DNA from: Pseudomonadota bacterium
GTDB taxonomy: Bacteria > Myxococcota > Myxococcia > Myxococcales > Myxococcaceae
Assembly (NCBI GenBank): GCA_023423535.1
Contig: JAFAFL010000107.1
Location: 1 to 43,543 of the forward strand
Direction: 5' to 3'
Length of the DNA stretch: 43,543 nucleotides
The position numbers and the translations under genes were made by a program. A model generated the notes under the pieces. The model saw only the letters and a list, made by a program, of their open reading frames with translations. It did no database searches and was not told the origin of the DNA. Below are positions 34,972-42,533 of this stretch, piece by piece (within the stretch, counting starts at the first letter, position 1; each line of letters opens with the position of its first letter).

Positions 34972-37209
34972 ATGAACGCGATCCAGCAGTTCTTCATGAC
35001 CTCCCCCTTCGACCAGCAGAGCGTCTCCAGCGCGCTCTGGCTGATCATCGCCTTCCCGGCGCTCGGCGCGCTGATCAACGGCGTGTTCGGCAGGTTCCTC
35101 GGGCGGGCGAACGTCAACCTCATCGCCACGGCGGCGGTGGCGGGCTCCTTCATCATCAGCCTGCTCGCCTTCTGGACGATCAACGACATCAACACCGCCT
35201 ACCTCTCGCCGTACACCGGGCTGCCGGTGAACTACGCGCTGGCGGCGGACTACGGCACCTGGTTCAGCGTGGGCGACTTCGCGGTGCGCTTCGGCCTCCG
35301 CGTGGACCACCTGTCCGGCACGCTGCTGCTGATCATCACCGGCATCGGCACGCTCATCCACCTGTACTCCACCGAGTACATGAGCCACGACGACGGGTAC
35401 TGGCGCTACTTCGCCTACCTCAACCTCTTCGTGGCGATGATGCTCGTGCTCGTCATGGGCGACAACCTCCTGCTCCTCTTCGTGGGCTGGGAGGGCGTGG
35501 GCCTCTGCTCGTACCTGCTCATCGGCTTCTGGTACACGGACCCGGCAAAGGCGTGGGCCGGCCGCAAGGCGTTCGTCACCAACCGCATCGGTGACTTCGG
35601 CTTCCTCCTCGGCACCTTCCTCCTCGTCCTGATGATCGGCGCGTTCAGCCGCGAGTCGGACACCATGGGGAACTTCCGCAACGAGCAGCAGGCGAACCTC
35701 TGGCGGACGCAGATCACCGACCGCGGCCCCATCGACTTCCAGGCGCTGGAGACGATGGCGCGGCACCTCCCCTTCAGCGAGGCGAAGGCGTCCACCCCGG
35801 CGGCGGTCACGCTCGAGGACACGATCCAGACCGGTCCGCTGGAGGGCTTCACCTACGGCGGCGTGCTCTTCGCGATCATGCTGCTGTTCCTCCTCGGGGC
35901 GGCGGGCAAGAGCGCGCAGCTGCCGCTCTACGTCTGGCTCCCGGACGCGATGGCCGGCCCCACGCCGGTCTCCGCCCTCATCCACGCGGCGACGATGGTG
36001 ACCGCCGGCGTGTACCTCTTCTGCCGGATGAGCTACCTGCTGGTGCTCTCGCCGGACGCGATGAGCTTCGTCGCCATCGTGGGTGCGCTGACCGCGCTCT
36101 TCGCGGCGCTGATCGCCTTCGCCCAGGACGACATCAAGAAGGTCCTCGCCTACTCCACGGTGTCCCAGCTGGGCATCATGTTCATCGGCGTGGGCGTGGG
36201 CGCCTTCTGGGCGGCGGTGCTCCACCTCGTGACGCACGCCTTCTTCAAGGCCTGCCTCTTCCTCGGCGCCGGCTCGGTGATGCACGGCAACGCGGACGAG
36301 ACGGACATCAAGAAGCTCGGTGGCCTGCGGCGCGGGATGAAGCAGACCTGGCTGACCTTCGCCATCGCCACCGCGGCGATCACCGGCGTCATCCCGCTCT
36401 CCGGCTTCTTCTCGAAGGACGCCATCCTCCACGGCGCGGCGACGACCACGCTGCTCGGCCAGGGCGCGGTGCCGAAGGCCGTCTTCTGGATCGGACTGCT
36501 GGCGGCGGCCTGCACCGCGTTCTACATGACCCGGCTCTACGTGCTCACCTTCGAGGGCCGCCGCGCGGCAGACGCGCGCATCCCCGAGAGCAAGGTCCAC
36601 GAGTCCCACTGGCCGATGACGGTGCCGCTGATGGTGCTCGCGGCGCTGAGCATCATCGGCCTGCTCTACGGCATCCCGATGATGGAGCCGCGCGGCGAGC
36701 CGGTCGCCTGGATCGACCGGCAGCCGGTGATGCAGAACTTCCTCTCCCCGGTGTTCCGCACGACCGAGAACGTCATGCGCGACGCGGGCACGGTGGTGGC
36801 GAGCCACGGCGGGCTGCTCGGGTCGTGGGCCACGGCGTGGATCATCGCCCTGGTGGCGACGGGCGCGGCGGTGTTCGCCTACACGAAGTTCTTCCCCGCC
36901 CGGGCGGGCCAGCCGGCGCCTACGTTTGCGCGCCGCGTGCTCGGCTTCACCCGCGAGAAGTTCTACGTGGACGAGCTCTACGAGCTGACGATCATCAAGC
37001 CGGTGAAGTGGATGAGCTTCATGCTCTTCAAGGTCGTGGACGCCCTGCTCATCGACACCGTGATGGTGCGGGGCACGGCATGGGTGACCGCGCGCGCGGG
37101 CTCGGTGCTCCGGTACTTCCAGACCGGTGACGTGCAGAGCTACGCGGCGGTGATGGCGTTGGCGATTCTGGGCGGCGTCGCGTGGGCGCTCCTCAAGGTG
37201 CTGCAATGA
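34972..37209 (+). CDS. nuoL: NADH-quinone oxidoreductase subunit NuoL
   Basis: A 745-residue antiporter-like proton-pumping subunit with ~16 helices including the lateral C-terminal helix. Landmarks are the GWEGVGLCSYLLIGFW motif, AGKSAQLPLYVWLPDAMAGP, SALIHAATMVTAGVYL and the lysine/glutamate channel residues. It is longer than E. coli NuoL (613) because of an extended region between helices 5 and 6 and near the C-terminus. Its stop overlaps the nuoM start (ATGA). Confidence 0.96.
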   Translation: MNAIQQFFMTSPFDQQSVSSALWLIIAFPALGALINGVFGRFLGRANVNLIATAAVAGSFIISLLAFWTINDINTAYLSPYTGLPVNYALAADYGTWFSVGDFAVRFGLRVDHLSGTLLLIITGIGTLIHLYSTEYMSHDDGYWRYFAYLNLFVAMMLVLVMGDNLLLLFVGWEGVGLCSYLLIGFWYTDPAKAWAGRKAFVTNRIGDFGFLLGTFLLVLMIGAFSRESDTMGNFRNEQQANLWRTQITDRGPIDFQALETMARHLPFSEAKASTPAAVTLEDTIQTGPLEGFTYGGVLFAIMLLFLLGAAGKSAQLPLYVWLPDAMAGPTPVSALIHAATMVTAGVYLFCRMSYLLVLSPDAMSFVAIVGALTALFAALIAFAQDDIKKVLAYSTVSQLGIMFIGVGVGAFWAAVLHLVTHAFFKACLFLGAGSVMHGNADETDIKKLGGLRRGMKQTWLTFAIATAAITGVIPLSGFFSKDAILHGAATTTLLGQGAVPKAVFWIGLLAAACTAFYMTRLYVLTFEGRRAADARIPESKVHESHWPMTVPLMVLAALSIIGLLYGIPMMEPRGEPVAWIDRQPVMQNFLSPVFRTTENVMRDAGTVVASHGGLLGSWATAWIIALVATGAAVFAYTKFFPARAGQPAPTFARRVLGFTREKFYVDELYELTIIKPVKWMSFMLFKVVDALLIDTVMVRGTAWVTARAGSVLRYFQTGDVQSYAAVMALAILGGVAWALLKVLQ

Positions 37210-39008
37210 CCGGTTCCTGGCTTCTGAACGTGGCCATCTTCCTGCCGCTGCTCTTCGCGGTGGCGGTGGCCCTCTTCCCGAACACCGAGAAGGGACTTGC
37301 GCGCGGGCTCGCGCTGGCGGGGATGATCCTCACCGGCGCCGTCACCCTGGTCATGTACCTGGGCTTCGAGCCGTCCGGCGCGGAGTTCCAGTTCGAGACC
37401 CGCATGCGGTGGATCGACGCGGTGGGCATCAGCTACCACGTGGGCGTGGACGGCATCGCGGTGAGCCTCATCCTGCTCACCGGGTTCCTCGGGCCCTTCG
37501 TGGTGCTCGGCTCCTGGGGCACCATCCACGAGCGGGTGAAGGAGTTCCACGTCTCGCTGCTCGTGCTGCAGGCGGCGATGATCGGCGCGCTCGCCTCCCT
37601 CGACATCATCCTCTTCTACGTCTTCTGGGAGGCGATGCTCATCCCCATGTACCTCCTCGTGGGGGTGTGGGGATCCGAGGAGCGCATCACCGCGGCGGTG
37701 AAGTTCTTCCTCTACACGCTGGTCGGCTCGTTCCTCATGCTGGTGGCGATCCTCGCGGTGTACTTCATCGCCCAGCCGGAGGGCCCGCGCTCCTTCGACC
37801 TGGCGACGATCTACAACTCGCTCATCGCCGCCAACCGCGAGGTCTCCGCCTGCATGGCGCAGGGCGGTGACGGCTGCACGCTCTCGCCGGTCGCCCAGGC
37901 GATGCACACCTGGGGTCCCTGGCTCTTCGCCGCGTTCGCGCTGGCGTTCGCCATCAAGGTCCCCATGTGGCCGCTGCACACCTGGTTGCCGGATGCGCAC
38001 GTGCAGGCGCCCATGGCCGGCTCCATGGTGCTCGCCGGCGTGATGCTGAAGATGGGGACCTTCGGGTTCTGGCGCTTCGCCTTCCCGCTCTTCCCCGCCC
38101 AGGGCCAGCAGTACGCGGCCTTCCTCGCGGTGCTCAGCGTCATCGGCATCGTGTACGGGGCGCTGATGTGCCTCGCGCAGCGCGACATCAAGAAGCTCAT
38201 CGCCTACTCGTCGGTCTCGCACCTCGGGTTCTGCATGCTCGGCATGCTGGCGATGACGGTGGAGGGCGCGTCCGGCTCGGCCTACCAGATGATGAACCAC
38301 GGCGTGGCCACCGGCGCGCTGTTCCTCCTCTTCGGCCTGCTCTACTACCGCGGCCACACGCGGCTGATGGCGGACTACGGCGGCGTGGCGAAGGTCATGC
38401 CGGTCTTCACCGCCTTCTTCCTCATCATCACCTTCGCGTCGATCGCGGTGCCGGGCACCAACGGCTTCATCGGCGAGTTCCTCGTGCTGATGGGCGCCTT
38501 CAAGAGCGGCGTCATCACCTGGTGGTTCGGCGCGGTGGCGGCGACGGCGGTCATCCTCTCCGCGGCCTACATGCTCTGGATGGTGCAGCGCGTGTTCTTC
38601 GGCGAGGCCTCGCACCGCGAGACCCACGGGCTCACCGACATCAACACCCGCGAGATCATGACCGCGCTGCCGTTCGTGGTGCTCGTCATCGTGATGGGCC
38701 TCATGCCGCAGCCCTTCCTCGAGCGCCTCGAGCCCTCGGCGGAGCGCTTCGTCGCGCGGTCCACGCTCGGCCACCAGAGCGCCGCCGGCCGTGAGGATCT
38801 CCTCGTGATGCGGGTGGCGGACCTCCCCGCCGCCGAGCGCGCGGTGCCCCTGCGCCGCCCCGTCCGCACCTCCGCCGCGCCGGCCGGGCAGTTCGTGCCC
38901 GCGCAGCCGCCGCCCCAGCAGCGCGCCGCCACGCCGCCCCAGAACATGGTGGCGCCGAAGCACCAGCGCCTGCTCGTCCCTTCGCTCCCGACGGATCGCA
39001 ACCCATGA
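37206..39008 (+). CDS. nuoM: NADH-quinone oxidoreductase subunit NuoM, long C-terminal tail
   Basis: A 600-residue antiporter-like subunit. FYVFWEAMLIPMYLLVGVWG, the AIKVPMWPLHTWLPDAHV stretch (second channel) and NGFIGEFLVL are NuoM hallmarks. From about residue 535 (after the last helix) the protein continues ~65 residues beyond the usual end as a Pro/Arg/Gln-rich, probably disordered tail, which would lie in the cytoplasm or periplasm. ATG 37206 overlaps the nuoL stop; an upstream open extension is not supported. The stop overlaps the nuoN ATG. Confidence 0.96.
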   Translation: MTGSWLLNVAIFLPLLFAVAVALFPNTEKGLARGLALAGMILTGAVTLVMYLGFEPSGAEFQFETRMRWIDAVGISYHVGVDGIAVSLILLTGFLGPFVVLGSWGTIHERVKEFHVSLLVLQAAMIGALASLDIILFYVFWEAMLIPMYLLVGVWGSEERITAAVKFFLYTLVGSFLMLVAILAVYFIAQPEGPRSFDLATIYNSLIAANREVSACMAQGGDGCTLSPVAQAMHTWGPWLFAAFALAFAIKVPMWPLHTWLPDAHVQAPMAGSMVLAGVMLKMGTFGFWRFAFPLFPAQGQQYAAFLAVLSVIGIVYGALMCLAQRDIKKLIAYSSVSHLGFCMLGMLAMTVEGASGSAYQMMNHGVATGALFLLFGLLYYRGHTRLMADYGGVAKVMPVFTAFFLIITFASIAVPGTNGFIGEFLVLMGAFKSGVITWWFGAVAATAVILSAAYMLWMVQRVFFGEASHRETHGLTDINTREIMTALPFVVLVIVMGLMPQPFLERLEPSAERFVARSTLGHQSAAGREDLLVMRVADLPAAERAVPLRRPVRTSAAPAGQFVPAQPPPQQRAATPPQNMVAPKHQRLLVPSLPTDRNP

Positions 39009-40582
39009 CCTTCATCGACGTGGCAGGGCCGGACTTCCTGCCGTTCATCCCGGCGATCATCCTGCTGGTGGGCGCCTCGGTGCTCCTCACCGCGGAGGTC
39101 TACCTCTCGGGCACCACCCGCTCGCACCAGCCGGTGCTGGCGGTCATCTTCAGCGCGCTGGCCGGCGTCGCCTCGATCTGGATCCTCCCCGAGGCCCCGC
39201 GCGAGGTGCTCGGCGGGTTCGGCGTGCTCGACCCGTTCGGCTCCTTCATCTCGCTGGTCATCTGCGTGGGCCTCGGGCTGTCGGTGCTCATCGCCGCGGG
39301 CTTCCTCCGCCACCGCAAGGCCGAGCGCGGCGAGTTCTACGCGCTGATGCTCCTCGGCGCGGCGGGGATGAGCCTCCTCGCGGTCTCCAACGAGCTCATC
39401 ACCCTCTTCGTCAACGTGGAGGTGCTCTCCGTCTGCACCTACGCGCTGGCGGCCTACCTGCGCCGCGGCCCCCGCCCGGCGGAGGCGGCGTTCAAGTACT
39501 TCATCCTCGGCGCCTTCTCCTCCGCGGTCCTCCTCTACGGCATCGCGCTGCTCTACGGCGCCACCGGGACCACGCAGCTCACCGCGATGCGCGAGGCGAT
39601 GCCGGCCGCCATGTCCCAGAGCCCCGGCCTTGCCTGGCTGGGCCTGCTGCTCGTCGCCGGCGGCCTCTCCTTCAAGATCGCCGCGGTCCCCTTCCACATG
39701 TGGACGCCGGACGTCTACGAGGGCGCGCCCACCCCGGCCACCGCGCTGATGAGCGCGGGCGTGAAGGCGGCGGCGTTCGCGGCCCTGGTGCGCGTGTTCC
39801 TCTCGCTCGGCAACAGCATGGACCCGCAGATCATGGTCGCCATGTTCAGCGTGCTCGCGCTGCTCTCCATGGTGCTGGGCAACCTGCTCGCGCTCCCGCA
39901 GCGGAACGTGAAGCGGATGCTCGCCTACTCCTCCATCGCGCACGCGGGCTACACGCTGCTCGGCGTGGCGGCGCTCTTCGTCCACGGGGCGGAGGCCGCG
40001 GGCGGCCTGACCTCGGCGGCCGGCGGGCTCTTCACCGCCTCTCCGCCCTCTCCCGGCGGCGCCTCGGCGGCGCTGCGTGGCGAGGCGCTGCAGGCGATCG
40101 TGTTCTACCTGCTGGCCTACACCGTCTCCGCGGTGGGCGCGTTCGGCGTCCTCTCCGCCATCGAGCGGCGCGAGGACGAGGACCGCGGCACCGCCTGGGA
40201 CCTCGAGCGCTTCAGCGGGCTCGTCCACCGGCGCCCGGGCCTCGCGGTGGCGATGGCCGCCTTCCTCGTCAGCCTCGGTGGCCTGCCGCCGCTGGTCGGC
40301 TTCATGGGCAAGCTGCTCATCTTCCGCAGCGCGGTGGACGCGGGCCTCGTCTGGCTGGCGGTGGTCGGCATCCTCACCAGCGCGGCGGCGGCCTACTACT
40401 ACCTGCGGGTGGTGGTTTACATGTTCATGCGGCCCGTCCCCGCCGACGCCCCGGTCCACGAGCGGCACGGCTGGACGAACGCGGCGCTCATCCTCTCCGG
40501 CGTGGCGGCGGTGGTGCTCGGCATCCTCCCCGGCCTGATGTCCGGCCTGCTCGACCACGCCGGCCAGCTCTTCGGCCAGTAG
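39005..40582 (+). CDS. nuoN: NADH-quinone oxidoreductase subunit NuoN
   Basis: A 525-residue antiporter-like subunit. ELITLFVNVEVLSVCTYALA, GLSFKIAAVPFHMWTPDVYEGAP, RMLAYSSIAHAGYTLLGVAA and SLGGLPPLVGFMGK identify NuoN. A Gly/Ala/Ser-rich loop with few charges (about residues 335-355) is inserted between helices. It ends the cluster; the stop overlaps nothing and a hairpin follows 42 bases later. Confidence 0.95.
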   Translation: MTFIDVAGPDFLPFIPAIILLVGASVLLTAEVYLSGTTRSHQPVLAVIFSALAGVASIWILPEAPREVLGGFGVLDPFGSFISLVICVGLGLSVLIAAGFLRHRKAERGEFYALMLLGAAGMSLLAVSNELITLFVNVEVLSVCTYALAAYLRRGPRPAEAAFKYFILGAFSSAVLLYGIALLYGATGTTQLTAMREAMPAAMSQSPGLAWLGLLLVAGGLSFKIAAVPFHMWTPDVYEGAPTPATALMSAGVKAAAFAALVRVFLSLGNSMDPQIMVAMFSVLALLSMVLGNLLALPQRNVKRMLAYSSIAHAGYTLLGVAALFVHGAEAAGGLTSAAGGLFTASPPSPGGASAALRGEALQAIVFYLLAYTVSAVGAFGVLSAIERREDEDRGTAWDLERFSGLVHRRPGLAVAMAAFLVSLGGLPPLVGFMGKLLIFRSAVDAGLVWLAVVGILTSAAAAYYYLRVVVYMFMRPVPADAPVHERHGWTNAALILSGVAAVVLGILPGLMSGLLDHAGQLFGQ

Positions 40583-40623
40583 GCGCGTCGAGCACGAACG
40601 CAGCACAGGGTTTCACCGGGCGG

Positions 40624-40664
40624 GGGCCCTCCATCTCTTCGGGATGGGGCCTCCGCTCTGCTTT
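40624..40664 (+). terminator. Probable terminator of the nuo cluster
   Basis: A hairpin of GGCC, a two-base bulge and CCATC pairing with GATGGGGCC around a TCTTCGG loop, followed by a T-rich stretch (GCTCTGCTTTT). It sits about 40 bases after the nuoN stop in the direction of transcription. Confidence 0.5.
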
Positions 40665-40711
40665 TGGAGGGACCGGCAGCGCCGGCCGGGCCGACCCCGC
40701 AGCCCGCTGAG

Positions 40712-40840
40712 GGAAAAAAGCCCGCAAAGAAGAGCGGCCCGTGCTCTTGGGAGCGCGGGCCGCGGGGCTTCTTCAAGGTACGCCGAACCAGCTGAAGTGG
40801 TGGGGGGGAACCGCCTTCAACCTCTCTTCGCGTACCCCGC
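40712..40840 (-). ncRNA. pxr: Pxr-like developmental small RNA
   Basis: A ~129-nt RNA predicted from the sigma-54 promoter (start at 40840) to the U-run near 40714. It would fold into a stem GGTACGC/GCGTACC (40836-40830 with 40783-40777) enclosing GTTGAAG/CTTCAGC, then a 13-bp GC hairpin with a 4-base loop (40763-40734), then TCTTCTTTGC and GGGCTTTTTT, an intrinsic terminator. In Myxococcus xanthus, as I recall, the Pxr sRNA that blocks fruiting-body development in nutrient-rich conditions is encoded between nuoN and an NtrC-type regulator and is about 130 nt. Position, length, sigma-54 control and fold all agree here. No sequence comparison could be made. Confidence 0.72.
40714..40763 (-). 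terminator. Intrinsic terminator of the small RNA
   Basis: On the minus strand a perfect 13-bp stem with one wobble pair (40763-40751 with 40746-40734) and CCAA loop is followed by TCTTCTTTGCGGGC and six T (complement of 40719-40714). An AAGCCC/GGGCTT pairing around it may form an extended terminator. Confidence 0.7.
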
Positions 40841-40850
40841 GCGCTTGCTT

Positions 40851-40866
40851 TGCAGCGCCCATGCCA
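40851..40866 (-). promoter_or_regulatory. Sigma-54 (-24/-12) promoter of the small RNA
   Basis: Minus-strand TGGCATGGGCGCTGCA against the consensus TGGCACG-N4-TTGC: both GG (-25/-24) and GC (-13/-12) are present with exact spacing and only two mismatches. The start maps to 40840, with 77 bases to the terminator hairpin. Confidence 0.75.
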
Positions 40867-40882
40867 CGCCCGGAAACGCCAT

Positions 40883-40890
40883 CCTTGCAA
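40883..40890. promoter_or_regulatory. CCTTGCAA half-site near the sigma-54 promoter
   Basis: The same 8-base sequence as one arm of the palindrome at 40961-40978. Centred about 47 bases upstream of the predicted RNA start, it could be a second activator contact or be fortuitous. Confidence 0.35.
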
Positions 40891-40960
40891 GTGATTACGG
40901 ACACTTACGCTGACGTCTCCCAAGGCCAACTGCACCTTTGGGATTGCAGCGCTGAAACCG

Positions 40961-40978
40961 CCTTGCAAACTTGCAAGG
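40961..40978. promoter_or_regulatory. Palindromic candidate enhancer for the sigma-54 activator
   Basis: CCTTGCAA-AC-TTGCAAGG: a perfect 8-bp inverted repeat with a 2-base spacer, too tight for an RNA hairpin but ideal for a dimeric Fis-type HTH. It is centred about 130 bases upstream of the predicted small RNA start, the usual distance for NtrC-type enhancer sites, and lies between promoter and activator gene. Confidence 0.6.
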
Positions 40979-41055
40979 TACCAGAGCCTCCGCAGCCTTG
41001 AATGGGGAAATTCCGGACAGCGCAACCCACTGAACGGTGTGCCGCGACCCGGCGG

Positions 41056-42483
41056 TCATTGGCCGAGCTCGGCGTTCTTGATCCCGAGGCGCTTCATCTT
41101 CCGCCACAGGGTGGTGGAGGAGACGCCCAGCGATTCGGCCACCCCCGCGAGATCCTTGGGGTTTCGCTCCAGGGCGGCAATGATGGCGCGGCGCTCGGCG
41201 TCCTCCACCACGTCCGCGAGGTTCGGTCCCTGCCGCAACGCGTCGGAAGTCTCGGTCCCTGTCGCAGTTCCAGACACCCCGGTGCCGGATCTGGACGGGC
41301 GGAGGGGGAAGTCCTCCGGGAGGAGCTCGTCGCCCTCGGCGAGCGCGGCGGCCTGCTCCACGAGGTTCTCCAGCTCCCGCACGTTGCCGGGAAAGTCGTA
41401 GGTCAAGAGGTGCTCCACCGCCTGCGCGGAGAGCCTGCGCTGCCGCACCGCCCGCGCGTTCGCGCGCTCGAGGAAGTGCTCGGCGAGGATCGGCACGTCC
41501 TCCAGCCGTTCGCGCAGGGGCGGCACCCGCAGGGTGACGACGTTCAGCCGGTAGTAGAGGTCCTGGCGGAAGCGCTTCTCGCGGACCTCCTCCTCGATGC
41601 TGCGGTTGGTGGCGGCGACCGTCCGCACGTCCACCTCGATGGCGGTGCTCTCGCCCACCCGGCGGACCTCGCCCTCCTGCAGCACGCGGAGAAGCTTCGA
41701 CTGGAAGGCGGCGGAGGTCTCCGTCACCTCGTCGATGAAGAGGGTCCCGCCGTCCGCCTCCTCGAAGAGGCCGCGCCGGGCCCGGACCGCGCCGGTAAAG
41801 GCGCCGCGGGCGTGGCCGAAGAGCTCGCTCTCCAGGAGGGTCTCGTTGATCGCCGCGCAGTTCACCGGGACGAAGGGCCGCTCGCGCCTGCGGCTCTGGG
41901 CGTGGAGGGCGCGCGCCACGAGCTCCTTGCCGGTGCCGCTCTCGCCCTGGATGAGCACGGTGGCGTCGCTCTGCGCCACCCGGACGATGCGGTTCGTCAG
42001 CTCCTTCATCGCCGGGGAGCGCCCCACCAGCGCGTTGAGCCCGTGCCGCGAGTTGAACTCGCCGGCGAACATCGTCACCGCGGAGAGGAGCTTCGTGCGC
42101 TCGAAGGCCTTCTGGACCCGGTGCACGAGCTCGCCGTCCTTGAACGGCTTCGTCACGTAGTCGTAGGCGCCCAGCCGCATCGCCTCCACCGCGGTCTCGA
42201 TCGAGCCGTAGGCGGTCATCACGATGACCTGCAGCCCCGGCGCGGCCTCGAGGCCCTTGCGCAGGAGGGTGAGCCCGTCCATCGGCTCCATCTTGAGGTC
42301 GGTGAGGAGCACGTCCACCGGGCCCTGGCCGAGGAGCGCCAGCGCCTCCTCGCCGGTGCCGGCCTCGCCCACCTGGTAGCCCTCCGCGCGCAGCAGCATG
42401 GCGGTGGTGGCGCGCATGTTCCGCTGGTCGTCCACCACCAGCACGCGCCCGCGGACTGTGGGGGCTCCGTCGGCCTGGGTCAT
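41056..42483 (-). CDS. pxrR: NtrC-family sigma-54-dependent response regulator (PxrR-like)
   Basis: A 475-residue transcription activator. The receiver domain at ~13-125 has D62 in LTDLKMEPMDG and K112. The AAA+ domain holds Walker A GESGTGKE (180-187), the sigma-54 contact GAFTGA (227-232), Walker B TLFIDE (247-252) and PLRERLEDVP. The C-terminal ~45 residues are a Fis-type HTH (GVAESLGVSSTTLWRKMKRL). After phosphorylation it should drive sigma-54 promoters. It follows its kinase by 50 bases and precedes the small RNA unit. In M. xanthus the equivalent activator of Pxr is, as I recall, named PxrR; orthology rests on position and domain type. ATG 42483 was chosen over an in-frame GTG three bases upstream. 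Confidence 0.9.
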   Translation of the reverse strand: MTQADGAPTVRGRVLVVDDQRNMRATTAMLLRAEGYQVGEAGTGEEALALLGQGPVDVLLTDLKMEPMDGLTLLRKGLEAAPGLQVIVMTAYGSIETAVEAMRLGAYDYVTKPFKDGELVHRVQKAFERTKLLSAVTMFAGEFNSRHGLNALVGRSPAMKELTNRIVRVAQSDATVLIQGESGTGKELVARALHAQSRRRERPFVPVNCAAINETLLESELFGHARGAFTGAVRARRGLFEEADGGTLFIDEVTETSAAFQSKLLRVLQEGEVRRVGESTAIEVDVRTVAATNRSIEEEVREKRFRQDLYYRLNVVTLRVPPLRERLEDVPILAEHFLERANARAVRQRRLSAQAVEHLLTYDFPGNVRELENLVEQAAALAEGDELLPEDFPLRPSRSGTGVSGTATGTETSDALRQGPNLADVVEDAERRAIIAALERNPKDLAGVAESLGVSSTTLWRKMKRLGIKNAELGQ

Positions 42484-42533
42484 CACGCAGCGTCCCTACC
42501 GCCCCCGCGTGCGCGCCGCAACCCCACCTCCGG

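Larger units (their letters stand above)
40583..41055. other. Intergenic region nuoN / sigma-54 activator (473 bases)
   Basis: No supported protein-coding gene. From left to right: nuoN terminator (40624-40664), the 3' part of the minus-strand small RNA (40712-40840), its sigma-54 promoter (40851-40866), a half-site (40883-40890), a palindrome (40961-40978) and about 75 bases to the activator stop at 41056. A short open frame near 40741-41001 on the plus strand is rejected as noncoding. Confidence 0.7.

Noticed and set aside
40701..40725. Two copies of AGCCCGC around GAGGGAAAAA as a stem-loop
   Set aside because: They are direct, not inverted, copies. The second copy pairs only with the upstream part of the sRNA and is treated in the terminator entry.
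40741..41001. A short plus-strand open frame in the intergenic region after nuoN
   Set aside because: It spans the minus-strand sRNA, promoter and palindrome, has no ribosome binding site and no protein-like pattern.
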